Positions 8,281-19,015 of a stretch of DNA of 54,034 nt are shown here, piece by piece. The notes under the pieces are model-generated. The model did not search any database and had not been told where the DNA came from. It worked only from the letters and a program-made list of their open reading frames with translations. Origin of the DNA: Enterovibrio gelatinilyticus (GTDB taxonomy: Bacteria; Pseudomonadota; Gammaproteobacteria; Enterobacterales; Vibrionaceae); NCBI RefSeq assembly GCF_028683095.1, contig NZ_JAJUBC010000037.1, forward strand, positions 1 to 54,034, given 5' to 3'. How positions within the stretch are numbered: the stretch's first letter is position 1; each line of letters starts with the position of its first letter. A program made the position numbers and the translations under genes.

Positions 8281-9260
8281 GCACACGCACAATGAAAGAA
8301 ACCTTTGTCCCAATGAAATGGGGGAGCAACCCTCACGTACAAACACTGCTACCCCGATTTGTTAGAAGAAAAGCCGTGTTTGAACCTGTTTGGCAACGCA
8401 TTGATACGCCGGATAAAGACTTCCTCGACATTTGTTGGACCGAAGATCCAGAGCAAGCACATGGAAAACCCGTGGTGGTACTGTTTCATGGCCTTGCCGG
8501 CTGTTTTTATAGCCCCTACGCCAACGGACTACTCAACGCCTTTAAACAACAAGGCTGGCTGGGCGTCATGATGCACTTTCGAGGTTGTAGTGGTTTGATA
8601 AACCGTCAAGCTCGCAGCTACCACTCAGGAGAAACAAGCGATGCCCGCTTGATGCTGGAATACATTCAACAGCGCTTTCCGGATGTGCCAAGACTGGCAA
8701 CGGGCGTATCACTGGGTGGAAACATGTTAGTTCGGTATTTAGCGGAGTTTAATCACGACCCGTTGATAAAAGCGGGCTGTGTGATCAGCCCTCCCCTCGA
8801 TTTAGGCGCCTGCTCGTCACGTATCCAACAGGGTTTTTCAAAGGTCTATCAGGCGTATTTGCTGCGCTCAATGAACCGAACGCTCACCAACAAACTTCAG
8901 CGCCACCCTAAAATTGGTCACTGGACGTCGGGTCAAAAAGTGAAGATCTCCACCTTGTACCAATTTGACGAAACGGTGACAGCTCCGCTCAATGCATTTG
9001 ATAGTGCGGAAGATTATTACCAACGATGCAGCGGTTTATCCGTGCTGCAAGACATTGCGACACCGCTAAAAGTGATCCATGCTAAAGATGACCCATTTAT
9101 GACACAGGCAGTGATACCGACAGTCCCATTGCCCGAAAATATTGATTACCACTTAACGCAGTACGGTGGTCATGTTGGTTTTGTGTCAGGCACACTCAAA
9201 AAGCCAGAGTTTTGGCTTGAGAAAGAAGTGCCTCGTTGGTTAGCCCTGCACATAAAGTAA
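8277..9260 (+). CDS. yheT: YheT family alpha/beta hydrolase
   Basis: The 327-residue protein matches the YheT/AB-hydrolase 4 (UPF0017) family. The N-terminal MKWGSNPHVQTLLPRF is the family hallmark. The nucleophile elbow is GVSLGGN (Ser near residue 144). The likely acid is in HAKDDPF, and the catalytic His is in QYGGHVGF near the C-terminus. The natural substrate is not established; members act as esterases or acyltransferases on short acyl esters. The start overlaps the MocR stop (ATGA), giving coupling. The order yheT-yheU-prkB is conserved with E. coli except for the inserted DUF3187 gene. Confidence 0.92.
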   Translation: MSTRTMKETFVPMKWGSNPHVQTLLPRFVRRKAVFEPVWQRIDTPDKDFLDICWTEDPEQAHGKPVVVLFHGLAGCFYSPYANGLLNAFKQQGWLGVMMHFRGCSGLINRQARSYHSGETSDARLMLEYIQQRFPDVPRLATGVSLGGNMLVRYLAEFNHDPLIKAGCVISPPLDLGACSSRIQQGFSKVYQAYLLRSMNRTLTNKLQRHPKIGHWTSGQKVKISTLYQFDETVTAPLNAFDSAEDYYQRCSGLSVLQDIATPLKVIHAKDDPFMTQAVIPTVPLPENIDYHLTQYGGHVGFVSGTLKKPEFWLEKEVPRWLALHIK

Positions 9261-9290
9261 TTTAACCAAGCAGGGCGAGAGAGGTGAACA

Positions 9291-10298
9291 ATGACATTAT
9301 CTCGCACTGCTTACTCCTTAATTGCGCTGCCTTTCACTCTGCAGCCCACTTACGCTGACGAATCAAAAGATGAGTTAACGAAAGCTCATTCTTCCCGACT
9401 AGGCCCGCTCATTGTACAAAGCCAAGCGCCTCTGCAAATCACGGGTTTGACGCCCTTGCTGCACGACCCCACACTCTTAAAAAATGGTGAAACCGATGTG
9501 TTCGCCTCGGCGGCTATTGCCAGTGTTTGGGCTAACACGCCAGAATATCAATTCGATTACTACCACAATCAATTCATGGTCGGCTTCTTACATGCCCCGA
9601 GTGATGCCAATAAAATAGGAGTCTGGTATCAATATCGCTATGCGGCCAATAACCGTTTGGATGGCCTGACCGAGAAATTTCATAGCATGTTCGGCATAGA
9701 CCAAAATGGGCGAACTGAGGTCGACGAAGACCGCTTTTTTATCGACTTACCGAATGACAATTCTGCACCAAGAGAAGACTTTGTCGGTGACCCCTTGCTC
9801 AGCGCCATCAATCTCTATGGGGAGCACACCGTCTATCGTTCGGCACATCATGCCGTCAGTGTGGGAGCAACGCTGTTTTTTAATCGAGTGAGTCGTGGCA
9901 CGTTTGCCAACACCTCTTTTGAGCAAGGTTTGCAAATAAACTACGGCTATCAACGCAACAAACATCACGTCACCGCCTCTTTGGCAATCGTGTATCGCCC
10001 AGACAAGCCTCAGCACTTCGTAAGCGTGAAATCGACAAGCATGAGCGGCGGCATCAGTTACCAGTACCAATGGCGCAAAAATCACGAATTCATTGGCGAA
10101 TACCTGCTCTCGCAGGCAAAAACCGACACGGAGAGTTTGGGGGAGTTGAACGCACCCGTTCATGAGTTTGCTCTGGGTTATCGCTACCTTTTTGATGCCA
10201 GTGCGCTAGAATTGGTGGCCTTGGAAAATATGTTTAATCACGATAACAGTACCGATATCGTGTTTACTGCCACATTCCGCCACCGTCTCATGTTGTAG
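9291..10298 (+). CDS. DUF3187 family outer-membrane protein
   Basis: The 335-residue protein begins with a signal peptide (hydrophobic core SLIALPFTL, cleavage probably after PTYA at residue 22). The rest is rich in alternating hydrophobic/polar segments with many Tyr/Phe, ending in the aromatic/hydrophobic pattern ATFRHRLML. This fits a beta-barrel in the outer membrane. It resembles the DUF3187 family common in Vibrio and Shewanella; function unknown. It lies 30 bases after yheT and 8 bases before yheU on the same strand, so it appears to be part of the yheT-yheU transcript. It is absent from this position in E. coli. Confidence 0.75.
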   Translation: MTLSRTAYSLIALPFTLQPTYADESKDELTKAHSSRLGPLIVQSQAPLQITGLTPLLHDPTLLKNGETDVFASAAIASVWANTPEYQFDYYHNQFMVGFLHAPSDANKIGVWYQYRYAANNRLDGLTEKFHSMFGIDQNGRTEVDEDRFFIDLPNDNSAPREDFVGDPLLSAINLYGEHTVYRSAHHAVSVGATLFFNRVSRGTFANTSFEQGLQINYGYQRNKHHVTASLAIVYRPDKPQHFVSVKSTSMSGGISYQYQWRKNHEFIGEYLLSQAKTDTESLGELNAPVHEFALGYRYLFDASALELVALENMFNHDNSTDIVFTATFRHRLML

Positions 10299-10306
10299 GT
10301 ATCGCG

Positions 10307-10525
10307 ATGATCATCCCTTGGCAAGAAATCCCAGAAGAAACGCTTAGAAATTTAGTTGAACACTTCGTGCTACGTGAAGGCACGGACTACGGCGAGCAAG
10401 AAGCGAGCTTCGACGAAAAGGTCGAACAGGTCTATATCCTGCTCAAAAACAAAGAGGCAATGGTGGTCTATTCCGAGTTGCACGAAACCGTCGATATCAA
10501 ACCTGCGCGATCACTCACCGCCTAA
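10307..10525 (+). CDS. yheU: YheU family protein
   Basis: This is a small acidic 72-residue cytosolic protein opening [20 protein letters not shown], with GTDYGEQE in the middle, matching the YheU (UPF0270) family. Function unknown. The three N-terminal residues and the IPEETL helix are strongly conserved in the family. It sits between the DUF3187 gene and prkB, as yheU precedes prkB in E. coli. Confidence 0.9.
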   Translation: MIIPWQEIPEETLRNLVEHFVLREGTDYGEQEASFDEKVEQVYILLKNKEAMVVYSELHETVDIKPARSLTA

Positions 10526-10548
10526 CGTCTACTTGACCCAATCGCAAC

Positions 10549-10589
10549 ACCCTGTTAATTGTTTGACATCTTTTTAAAATTGACAGGGT
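10549..10589 (+). promoter_or_regulatory. Leader hairpin that would pair with the prkB ribosome binding site
   Basis: ACCCTGT (10549-10555) and AATT (10557-10560) can pair with AATT (10578-10581) and ACAGGGT (10583-10589), around a 17-base loop. This makes an 11-pair stem with one T/G opposition. The right arm contains the AGGGT that serves as the SD, five bases before the prkB ATG at 10595. If it forms in mRNA it would block initiation at prkB unless opened. Confidence 0.5.
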
Positions 10590-10594
10590 TTGTC

Positions 10595-11464
10595 ATGTCT
10601 GCAAAACATCCTATTATTGCAGTCACCGGTTCATCCGGCGCAGGAACCACCACTACATCTGATGCATTTCGGAAGATCTTCAACATGATGGACATTCGTG
10701 CCGCGTGGGTCGAAGGTGACAGTTTCCACCGTTTTACCCGTCCAGAAATGGACGTGGAAATCCGTAAAGCAAGAGATCAAGGCCGCCATATCAGTTACTT
10801 TGGCCCGCAGGCCAATGACTTCCCTAGGCTTGAATCTTTTTTCGACGAATACGGCAAACACGGCACTGGGCAATTTCGTCGGTATCTACATACTTTTGAT
10901 GAAGCGGTTCCCTACAACCAAATGCCGGGCACCTTTACCGCATGGCAAGATTTGCCAGAAAACAATGACGTGATGTTTTACGAAGGACTTCATGGTGGCA
11001 TTGTAGACGGTGACATCAACGTCGCACAGCACGTCGACCTGCTCATAGGCATGGTGCCCATTGTGAATTTAGAGTGGATTCAGAAATTCGTGCGCGATAC
11101 GCGTGACCGCGGGCATTCGCGTGAAGCCGTCATGGACTCGATCGTGCGCTCCATGGATGATTATCTCAACTACATCACACCGCAGTTCAGCCGGACACAC
11201 ATTAACTTTCAGCGCGTCCCGACCGTGGATACTTCAAACCCGCTGAATGCCAAAGGCATACCGAGTCTTGATGAGAGTTTTGTCGTTATCCGCTTCCGCG
11301 GTATTAAAAAGGTGGACTTCCCCTACTTACTGGCCATGATTCAAGGCTCTTTCATGTCGAGGCACGATACGTTAGTCGTCCCCGGTGGGAAAATGAGCTT
11401 TGCGGTTGAATTGATTATTCAACCTCTTATTCAACAATTGATTGAAACAGGCAAGATTAGCTAA
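10595..11464 (+). CDS. prkB: Phosphoribulokinase-like protein PrkB
   Basis: The 289-residue protein belongs to the P-loop PRK/uridine kinase superfamily. Walker A is VTGSSGAGTTTTSDAF near residue 10, with later signatures FYEGLHGG and FVRDTRDRGHS. It resembles the E. coli PrkB family, which lacks the Calvin cycle context; the physiological substrate is unproven. The ATG at 10595 was chosen because AGGG lies at the right distance and it gives the family N-terminus MSAKHPIIAVTG. The upstream frame is leader. It is preceded by a potential SD-sequestering hairpin and followed by a GAAA repeat and a terminator. Confidence 0.9.
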   Translation: MSAKHPIIAVTGSSGAGTTTTSDAFRKIFNMMDIRAAWVEGDSFHRFTRPEMDVEIRKARDQGRHISYFGPQANDFPRLESFFDEYGKHGTGQFRRYLHTFDEAVPYNQMPGTFTAWQDLPENNDVMFYEGLHGGIVDGDINVAQHVDLLIGMVPIVNLEWIQKFVRDTRDRGHSREAVMDSIVRSMDDYLNYITPQFSRTHINFQRVPTVDTSNPLNAKGIPSLDESFVVIRFRGIKKVDFPYLLAMIQGSFMSRHDTLVVPGGKMSFAVELIIQPLIQQLIETGKIS

Positions 11465-11467
11465 GCC

Positions 11468-11503
<36 letters not shown>

Positions 11504-11572
11504 CGCTATCTGTCTGAAAGTCTTGGCAACATCACAACCTAAGACCTTGCCAGCTCATCGCCTAAAGCACGA

Positions 11573-11607
11573 GATATGAAGGGCAATGCCCTCCATATCT
11601 TTGTTTT
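11573..11607 (+). terminator. Rho-independent terminator of prkB
   Basis: The stem GATATG-A-AGGGC with loop AAT and right arm GCCCT-C-CATATC (one A/C mismatch) is followed by TTTGTTTT. It lies about 110 bases after the prkB stop and on the correct strand, between prkB and the convergent OsmC-family gene. Confidence 0.75.
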
Positions 11608-11664
11608 ATCAACCGACAAACATGCAAATGCCCTATGTCTCTTCGCTACATTCAAACAGTGCAG

Positions 11665-12072
11665 CTAGGCGATATCTCGCACTTCATAGGAATGCGTCAT
11701 TTCCATGCCCGCACCTAGCATCAAACACACAGAGCAATATTTTTCTAAACTGTCTTTCACCGCTCTGGCTACTAGTGAATCTTCCAATGCCGACCCTGTC
11801 ACGACAAAGTGAAAGTGTATGCCCGTAAACAAACGAGGGGCTTGCTCTCTTCGTTCAGCCGTTAATACAGCTTCACAATGTGAGATGGCTTGATTGGCCG
11901 ATTCTAAGGCCGCGACGACGTCAACCGAGCTGCATCCTCCCGCTCCCATCAATACCATTTCCATGGGGCTTGGTGCTTTTTCACCCCCATCACCATCCAT
12001 GACAACGCTATGACCCGAATTTGATTGGCCTAGAAAAGTCTTATTTCCGCACCACTTGACGCTTGCTCGCAT
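11665..12072 (-). CDS. yhfA: OsmC family protein (YhfA-like)
   Basis: The 135-residue protein has the OsmC/Ohr fold. The early strand region MRASVKWCGNKTFLG is followed by PSPMEMVLMGAGGCSSVDVV, which carries the first conserved Cys, and SLEKYCSVCLMLG, which carries the second. In OsmC/Ohr enzymes paired cysteines reduce organic hydroperoxides. YhfA itself has no proven role. Its position next to and divergent from crp is the same as in E. coli. AGGAA precedes the ATG. It is convergent with prkB. Confidence 0.88.
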   Translation of the reverse strand: MRASVKWCGNKTFLGQSNSGHSVVMDGDGGEKAPSPMEMVLMGAGGCSSVDVVAALESANQAISHCEAVLTAERREQAPRLFTGIHFHFVVTGSALEDSLVARAVKDSLEKYCSVCLMLGAGMEMTHSYEVRDIA

Positions 12073-12098
12073 CTCTTTCCTCCATTTACTTTCAGTGT

Positions 12099-12114
12099 CG
12101 TGATCTTGTCCACG
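12099..12114. promoter_or_regulatory. Possible CRP binding site upstream of crp
   Basis: CGTGA-TCTTGT-CCACG has the spacing of a CRP site (TGTGA-N6-TCACA) with four of five and three of five matches. It lies in the crp/yhfA divergent gap, where CRP autoregulation occurs in E. coli. The match is imperfect, so this is a candidate only. Confidence 0.3.
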
Positions 12115-12308
12115 TTTTTAGCCTTTAATAGGGCACTAAGTCCATATCAAAATCAAGAAATCGTGCTGGAAAAAGGATAAACTCAATGACTCAAACAGAG
12201 AGCTTGTAGCCTGACGGTTGACACTTTATGCTATCCGACGGACTTGTGCCGCAGGACGGTGGGCTAAGGAAGACTCATCAGGCAACAACTGCAGAGGAAA
12301 TGAGAGAT

Positions 12309-12941
12309 ATGGTTCCAGGAAAACCTCAAACAGACCCAACACTAGAGTGGTTCCTTTCACACTGCCACATTCATAAGTACCCTTCTAAAAGTACGCTGAT
12401 CCATGCTGGTGAGAAAGCAGAAACGCTGTACTACATCGTGAAAGGTTCTGTGGCTGTACTGATCAAGGATGAAGAAGGCAAAGAGATGATCCTTTCTTAC
12501 CTCAACCAGGGCGACTTCATTGGCGAACTGGGCCTATTCGAGGAAGATCAGGAGCGTACAGCTTGGGTTCGCGCTAAATCTCCATGCGAAGTCGCTGAAA
12601 TCTCATTCAAGAAGTTCCGTCAGCTGATTCAAGTGAATCCAGACATTCTAATGCGCCTTTCTTCTCAAATGGCTCGTCGCCTACAAGTGACTAGCCAGAA
12701 AGTAGGTGACTTGGCATTCCTAGATGTGACAGGTCGTATCGCGCAAACATTGCTGAACTTGGCGAAACAACCAGATGCAATGACTCACCCAGACGGTATG
12801 CAAATTAAGATTACCCGTCAGGAAATCGGTCAAATCGTGGGTTGTTCACGTGAAACCGTTGGTCGTATTCTGAAAATGCTTGAAGAGCAGAACCTAATTT
12901 CTGCACACGGTAAAACTATCGTGGTATACGGCACTCGCTAA
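12309..12941 (+). CDS. crp: cAMP receptor protein CRP
   Basis: The product is 210 residues, the exact CRP length. It has the cyclic-nucleotide-binding beta roll (residues about 10-110, with [12 protein letters not shown] and the RTAW contact), the long dimerisation helix, and a helix-turn-helix with recognition helix [13 protein letters not shown] (residues about 178-190). It ends in [11 protein letters not shown]. It is the global cAMP-dependent activator/repressor of carbon, competence and virulence genes in vibrios. The ATG at 12309 ([15 protein letters not shown]) is the family start; the longer in-frame extension is 5' leader. It is followed at once by a strong terminator and so is monocistronic. 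Confidence 0.98.
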   Translation: MVPGKPQTDPTLEWFLSHCHIHKYPSKSTLIHAGEKAETLYYIVKGSVAVLIKDEEGKEMILSYLNQGDFIGELGLFEEDQERTAWVRAKSPCEVAEISFKKFRQLIQVNPDILMRLSSQMARRLQVTSQKVGDLAFLDVTGRIAQTLLNLAKQPDAMTHPDGMQIKITRQEIGQIVGCSRETVGRILKMLEEQNLISAHGKTIVVYGTR

Positions 12942-12961
12942 ACCGTTTTGCTTTGAAGTGA

Positions 12962-12988
12962 AAGCCACCTCTTTAGGTGGCTTTTTTG
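12962..12988 (+). terminator. Rho-independent terminator of crp
   Basis: AAGCCACC / GGTGGCTT around a TCTTTA loop, followed by TTTTTT, 21 bases after the crp stop codon. Confidence 0.9.
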
Positions 12989-13437
12989 TTTCCGCGTGTT
13001 TTTTGTTTCTGCGTGATAGTTGTCACACGAATTTCATCACAGAGTTCCCAATTTGGTGCTAAGTTTCAGTGCAAGGTGTGTATGAATATACGTGCACAAT
13101 ATGGACAAGCTGGAGTCCCGATATGGACATGGAACGTCATGCGTTTGGAAGCAACCCTCCCCCATCAACCATCGGACCGTGGGGGCAAGCAAGCACTGAA
13201 TTGACAGGTTTTACTGGAATGTCTCACTACCAACTACAACGCATGCTTGGTGATGATGAGCGACGCTCTACGCCGCCCACTCATACGGAATGGCCATCCC
13301 ATTCAACCGATCATCCATAGAAGCTGGGTATTGAAGCTCGGTCTTGTTACGTCATTTTTCAGCAGCGATAGTGACAGTCGCTAAGAATCTAGTGACCGTG
13401 ACTCAGTGCACTCTCGCCACCTAGCGATGGTGATGTT
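12989..13437. other. Intergenic region crp / DUF1338 gene
   Basis: About 450 bases between two convergent genes. The first part follows the crp terminator and resembles a promoter-bearing spacer. A possible 65-codon frame with a good SD is listed separately. The last 120 bases contain two similar copies of AGCGATRGTGA (near 13366 and 13424), but no convincing terminator for the DUF1338 gene. Confidence 0.5.
13123..13320 (+). CDS. Possible small hypothetical protein
   Basis: A 65-residue frame starts at ATG with GGAG seven bases upstream. The product opens MDMERHAFGSNPPPSTIGPW and is rich in Pro, Ser, Thr and His. No hydrophobic segment and no recognised domain are present, and it may be non-coding. 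Reasons for listing it are the ribosome binding site and its position in an otherwise empty 450-base gap. It was not recognised as any known family. Confidence 0.25.
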   Translation: MDMERHAFGSNPPPSTIGPWGQASTELTGFTGMSHYQLQRMLGDDERRSTPPTHTEWPSHSTDHP

Positions 13438-14232
13438 CTATTGGTCAGTGCTTTCAAAAATCTTATCGGCAGACGCCTCGACAAAACCTTGATACAGAGA
13501 ACCATCAGGCAAAGGATAACGCTTCGCGAATTCATAAAACCCTCCTGAAACCTGCCTCTCACCATCACTAAATTTCACTGTCACCTTGTCAGCCATGGTG
13601 GCTGATTGCTCCAAGCGCACTTCAGGGTCGCCTTTTACTTCACCACCAGATTCATTAATAGCAAAGCCTGACTGACGCAGCACTTGGTTGACATCCGCCA
13701 CTTCGTCGAGTGAACTCAACTGGTTCACACTCACCGTAAAATGGTTGGCACCAAAGCCATGTGCGGATAACCAACCTGCATACTCGCTTTCACCAGAAAG
13801 TAATTCATAGGTTGCCGTATCAATATCCCATAGGCGTCCACCGTACAAAAACGCAGGATCGTTAAGTGCTGCGTCATCGACTTGTTCGACCAAGGCTCGA
13901 ACGGCTTGTTGCAATTCGAAAGAGCACTGCCCAACCAAGAGCTCACTAATAAACACCTTAGGGGCCTCAGGATTAGGATGTTCAAAATGGCGCGCGAACA
14001 GCTTTTTAGCCTTAAAATGGTACTCCCCTTTAGGGACATAACCGATAGCGATAAACGGCGCAGCCAAGCGATCAAGTCCTACCTTGGGAAGCGCAAACGT
14101 GCGTAGCGCGATATGATCGTTGAGAAGAGGTGTTCCTTCCTCCAACAACCCATGTACTTTCGCTGCCGACGGGCACAACCGTTGCGTGTAGTCTTTCCAC
14201 AGTCCATCAAATAAAGCCTGTACGCGTTCCAT
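13438..14232 (-). CDS. DUF1338 family metalloenzyme (2-oxoadipate dioxygenase/decarboxylase-like)
   Basis: The 264-residue protein belongs to the DUF1338/HglS superfamily of vicinal-oxygen-chelate-fold iron enzymes. HglS converts 2-oxoadipate to 2-hydroxyglutarate in lysine breakdown. Candidate metal ligands visible here are His40 (in NDHIALRTF), His164 (in GANHFTV) and Glu234 (in GGFYEFAKRYP), which fit the His-His-Glu arrangement. The ATG at 14232 has AGGAGG five bases upstream. It lies 41 bases after astD and is the last gene of the arginine succinyltransferase operon, so it may act on a keto acid derived from arginine, ornithine or lysine. The exact substrate is inference. Confidence 0.85.
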   Translation of the reverse strand: MERVQALFDGLWKDYTQRLCPSAAKVHGLLEEGTPLLNDHIALRTFALPKVGLDRLAAPFIAIGYVPKGEYHFKAKKLFARHFEHPNPEAPKVFISELLVGQCSFELQQAVRALVEQVDDAALNDPAFLYGGRLWDIDTATYELLSGESEYAGWLSAHGFGANHFTVSVNQLSSLDEVADVNQVLRQSGFAINESGGEVKGDPEVRLEQSATMADKVTVKFSDGERQVSGGFYEFAKRYPLPDGSLYQGFVEASADKIFESTDQ

Positions 14233-14273
14233 CACATCCTCCTACATTGCGTGTTCTTGTTTGACCTTCGTCG

Positions 14274-15734
<1,461 letters not shown>

Positions 15735-15740
15735 TTACTC

Positions 15741-16757
15741 CTACACAGACACGAGTCGCACCATGTCACCGTTACTCACGTTGAGCGCGTCGGCAACGGC
15801 TTGACTGATCAATGCTTCATTTCGTTCTTCGTCAACGCCAATCTTGGCCGATGTGGCACGGAAGTTTTGGAAGTCGCTGTTACAAATCAGGTAATCCTGC
15901 GCACTGCTGTGCTCCGCTACTTTGACCCTTGCGGTAAACGAGCGACGAATTGAATCAATATTCTGAAGCAAGCACTCCACGGTAGGACCCGCGTCGAAAA
16001 TGTCGACGTAGCCACGGCAGGTAAAACCTTCTTTTTCAAGCAAACGTAACGCTGGGCGCGTTTTCTCATGCACTTGCCCAATCACCTCACGCGCTTCATC
16101 ACTGAGCAAATTCACGTAAATCGGAAGCTTAGGCATCAAATCCGCAATAAAGCCTTTTTGGCCAATACCTGTTAAGTAATCTGCGAGGGTAAAGTCAATC
16201 GAGAAAAAGTGTTCTTTGAGCCATTTCCAGAACGGCGAGTTTCCGTCCTCATCAGACACGCCACGCATCTCAGCGAAAATAATGTCCGAGAACTTTTCAG
16301 GAAACTGCGCCAGCATCAAGAATCGACATTTAGACAGCAATTTACCATTGAGCCCACCACGAAATTCAGGTCGCAAAAACAGGGTGCAGATTTCGGTCGC
16401 ACCTGTGTAATTGTTTCCGAATGTCAGCACTTCAACCACGTTATGCACGTTGAGTCGGCGAGAGTGATGCACCACTTTGCTGATGTGATAACTATAAAAA
16501 GGATTATCCAGCCCGATGGCAGCTTCTATGCCCGTCGTCCCAGCAATTTCACCGGTTTCCGTATCTTCCGCTACCATGAGATAGCCTTCAGTGCCCGGTG
16601 CTTGTGCGTTACGGGAGAAACTATCGACCGAGTGATCGATACGGCCTTGGATCAATTCATCATTGACCGGCAGTGACGTAAAACCGTGTCCCGATTCTTC
16701 GGCACACAGCATCAACGCATCAAAATCTGATTCCCTGATGGGACGAATTACCAGCAT
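15741..16757 (-). CDS. astA: Arginine N-succinyltransferase AstA
   Basis: The 338-residue protein matches AstA. The N-terminal MLVIRPIRESDFDALMLCAEESG, the FFSIDFTLADYLTGIGQKGFI segment and the DIFDAGPTVE motif are typical. It transfers succinyl from succinyl-CoA to arginine, the first step of the AST pathway. It is co-transcribed with argD/astC upstream (44-base gap) and astD downstream (9-base gap). Confidence 0.95.
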   Translation of the reverse strand: MLVIRPIRESDFDALMLCAEESGHGFTSLPVNDELIQGRIDHSVDSFSRNAQAPGTEGYLMVAEDTETGEIAGTTGIEAAIGLDNPFYSYHISKVVHHSRRLNVHNVVEVLTFGNNYTGATEICTLFLRPEFRGGLNGKLLSKCRFLMLAQFPEKFSDIIFAEMRGVSDEDGNSPFWKWLKEHFFSIDFTLADYLTGIGQKGFIADLMPKLPIYVNLLSDEAREVIGQVHEKTRPALRLLEKEGFTCRGYVDIFDAGPTVECLLQNIDSIRRSFTARVKVAEHSSAQDYLICNSDFQNFRATSAKIGVDEERNEALISQAVADALNVSNGDMVRLVSV

Positions 16758-16801
16758 CTTACTTCCTCCTGATGCAGTGGATGGTCAAAACCACGCAGCA
16801 A

Positions 16802-18019
16802 TTAAGCCGCTGTCAGTTTTGCCAGTGCACGATCCAAGCGCGCCATACCTTCTTCGAATTCTTCTTTCGTGATAACCAGTGATGGCGTCATACGCACTAC
16901 GTTGGTTCCAGCCACCAGCAGAAGTAAGCCTTCATCGCCTGCTGCTAGCAAAACGTCACGTGCGCGTCCCTGCCATTTTTCATTCAATGCAGCACCCACC
17001 AAAAGGCCTTTGCCACGAATTTCGCTAAACATATTGTATTTGTCATTCAGTGCTTTGAGGCCATCACGGAACCAGCCTTCACGCTCTTGCACACCAGCCA
17101 GTACTTCTGGCTTGCTGACTTCTTCAACCACAGCCTCAGCCACGGCACATGCCAATGGGTTGCCCCCATAGGTTGAGCCATGCGTGCCAACTTTCATGTG
17201 TGCCGCAAGTGCTTCAGTCGTCAACATGGCACCAATTGGGAAACCACCGCCAAGAGATTTAGCGGTACTCAGAATGTCTGGAACGACACCTGTTGGCTCA
17301 TACGCATAGAATGTGCCGGTACGGCCGTTACCGGTTTGGACTTCATCGAAAATCAGCAATGCATTGTGCTTATCACACAACTCTCGTACGCCTTGCAAAA
17401 ATGCAGCGTCCGCAGACACAATGCCACCTTCACCTTGAAGTGGCTCCATCATAATGGCACAGGTTTTGTCCGACATTGCCGAAGCGAGTGCGTCAAGATC
17501 GTTGTAAGGAAGATGGGTAACATTGCCCGGTTTCGGGCCAAAGCCATCCGAGTAAGCAGCCTGCCCACCGACCGTCACCGTAAAGAACGTACGACCATGG
17601 AAACCTTGTGCGAAGGCAATGATTTCGCTCTTCTCTGGGCCGTGAACGTCAACTGCCCAACGACGTGCGAGTTTTAGTGCCGCTTCGTTGGCTTCAGCCC
17701 CTGAGTTAGCAAAAAACACACGCTCAGCAAAGCTCACTTCTGTTAGTTTCTTCGCCAAACGCAGAGCGGGGGCGTTGGTCATCACATTGCTCAGATGCCA
17801 CAGCTTGTCGGCTTGCTCTTTCAGCGCATTCACCATCACGGGGTGACAATGGCCAAGACAGCTCACTGCTATCCCACCCGCGAAATCAATATACTCACGA
17901 TCGTCTTGATCCCAGATACGAGAACCTTGGCCTCTATCAGGGATCATTGTCATAGGTGCATAACATGGCACCATTACTTCATCGAACAATTTACGTTCTA
18001 CTTTATGTCCGGCTGTCAT
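16802..18019 (-). CDS. argD: Acetylornithine / succinylornithine aminotransferase
   Basis: The 405-residue class-III PLP aminotransferase has [17 protein letters not shown] near the N-terminus, the [14 protein letters not shown] stretch, and the PLP-lysine site [15 protein letters not shown]. In vibrios one enzyme serves both arginine synthesis (N-acetylornithine, ArgD) and breakdown (N-succinylornithine, AstC). Its place at the head of the ast operon supports the catabolic role, and no other copy is visible in this window. AGAAGGA precedes the start codon. The promoter should lie in the 320-base gap upstream. Confidence 0.93.
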   Translation of the reverse strand: MTAGHKVERKLFDEVMVPCYAPMTMIPDRGQGSRIWDQDDREYIDFAGGIAVSCLGHCHPVMVNALKEQADKLWHLSNVMTNAPALRLAKKLTEVSFAERVFFANSGAEANEAALKLARRWAVDVHGPEKSEIIAFAQGFHGRTFFTVTVGGQAAYSDGFGPKPGNVTHLPYNDLDALASAMSDKTCAIMMEPLQGEGGIVSADAAFLQGVRELCDKHNALLIFDEVQTGNGRTGTFYAYEPTGVVPDILSTAKSLGGGFPIGAMLTTEALAAHMKVGTHGSTYGGNPLACAVAEAVVEEVSKPEVLAGVQEREGWFRDGLKALNDKYNMFSEIRGKGLLVGAALNEKWQGRARDVLLAAGDEGLLLLVAGTNVVRMTPSLVITKEEFEEGMARLDRALAKLTAA

Positions 18020-18339
18020 CGCTCATATCCTTCTGTCGATTCTGCTATAAGCATAGTATTTACATTTCATTAACCATATCAATAGCAGAAAATATCAAAC
18101 CCTTAGGGTGTAAAGATGGGGAAATTCATCACAATGTCATAGTTATGCGCAATTGCGCCGAAATGATTAATACCACGACAGGTAAGAGTGTCTTTCCTCA
18201 TGGGAAACAAAGAGACAGAGAGAGTATCGGAGTGAATAAGGTTTCACTGTTAACAGGCCGAAAACAGTGGGATTAAAATGTAAAATTGGTGATACAGATC
18301 GTCTTCACCCCACACGTCAGTGGCGATGAACAGGAAGAA
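18020..18339. other. Intergenic region pabA / argD
   Basis: This 320-base gap carries the leftward promoter of the argD-ast operon and any pabA terminator. It contains a perfect 12-base palindrome, GCGCAATTGCGC, at 18147-18158. I saw no good ARG box; the closest match (around 18056-18073, minus strand) fails at several positions. I also saw no sigma-54 GG-N10-GC element at a convincing place. Confidence 0.55.
18147..18158. promoter_or_regulatory. 12-base perfect palindrome upstream of argD
   Basis: GCGCAATTGCGC lies about 130 bases upstream of the argD start codon, in the promoter gap of the ast operon. It resembles a dimeric repressor site, but no cognate regulator is suggested. Confidence 0.35.
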
Positions 18340-18924
18340 TTAGTCGCAAGATGAGGAAAGAAAGTTCGCCAGTAACTGATGGCCTTGCTCGGTCAAAATA
18401 CTTTCCGGGTGAAATTGAACGCCTTCCAATGCGAGCGTTTTATGGCGAATCCCCATGATTTCATCAAACTCATCATCACGCTGTGTCCAAGCGGTGATCT
18501 CAAAACAATCAGGGAGGGATGCCGTCTCAACCACAAGTGAATGGTAGCGAGTCACCGTGAGCGGATTGTTCAACCCTTCAAACACGCCGAGATTATTATG
18601 CATGACGGGACTGGTTTTACCGTGCATCACTTGCCTTGCGCGTATGACCTTAGCGCCAAATACTTGTGCCATGGCTTGATGCCCGAGACACACGCCGAGT
18701 ATTGGCAGTTTTCCCGAGAAGTATTCGATAGCATTGAGAGAGATACCTGCGTCATCAGGGGTGCATGGCCCAGGAGAAATGACAAGATGACTCGGTGCCA
18801 TTGCATCGATATCAGCAAGTGTGATCGCGTCGTTGCGATGCACTTCTACCTCGACACCCAATTGACAAAAATACTGATACAGGTTGTAAGTAAAAGAGTC
18901 GTAATTATCAATGATTAACAGCAC
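18340..18924 (-). CDS. pabA: Aminodeoxychorismate/anthranilate synthase glutamine amidotransferase subunit
   Basis: The 194-residue class-I glutamine amidotransferase has [16 protein letters not shown] at the N-terminus, the oxyanion motif [12 protein letters not shown], the nucleophile Cys in GVCLGHQAM, and the His-Glu pair in [13 protein letters not shown]. It supplies ammonia from glutamine to PabB (folate route) and may also serve TrpE. The start is taken as the GTG at 18924, giving the universal N-terminus [11 protein letters not shown]. An in-frame ATG 51 bases upstream would add an atypical leader. Confidence 0.93.
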   Translation of the reverse strand: MLLIIDNYDSFTYNLYQYFCQLGVEVEVHRNDAITLADIDAMAPSHLVISPGPCTPDDAGISLNAIEYFSGKLPILGVCLGHQAMAQVFGAKVIRARQVMHGKTSPVMHNNLGVFEGLNNPLTVTRYHSLVVETASLPDCFEITAWTQRDDEFDEIMGIRHKTLALEGVQFHPESILTEQGHQLLANFLSSSCD

Positions 18925-19015
18925 AGTTGATCCCGCCAAAGCCTTTCCGCACTTCGTCAGCGGAACTGGGCGCAAATGCTACCACAGGCATCTGCGCACT
19001 GCATCAGCTGCAACG

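Noticed and set aside
9747-10163. Long open frame opposite the DUF3187 gene
   Set aside because: It lies wholly within the complementary strand of a gene with a signal peptide and beta-barrel pattern, and has no SD or family resemblance.
12977-13204. 75-codon frame beginning inside the crp terminator
   Set aside because: It starts in the T-run of the terminator, so it would not be transcribed from a nearby promoter, and it has no SD.
18056-18073. ARG-box-like sequence upstream of argD
   Set aside because: Only the left TGAA half fits; the right half fails at several conserved positions, and no second box is found at the expected spacing.
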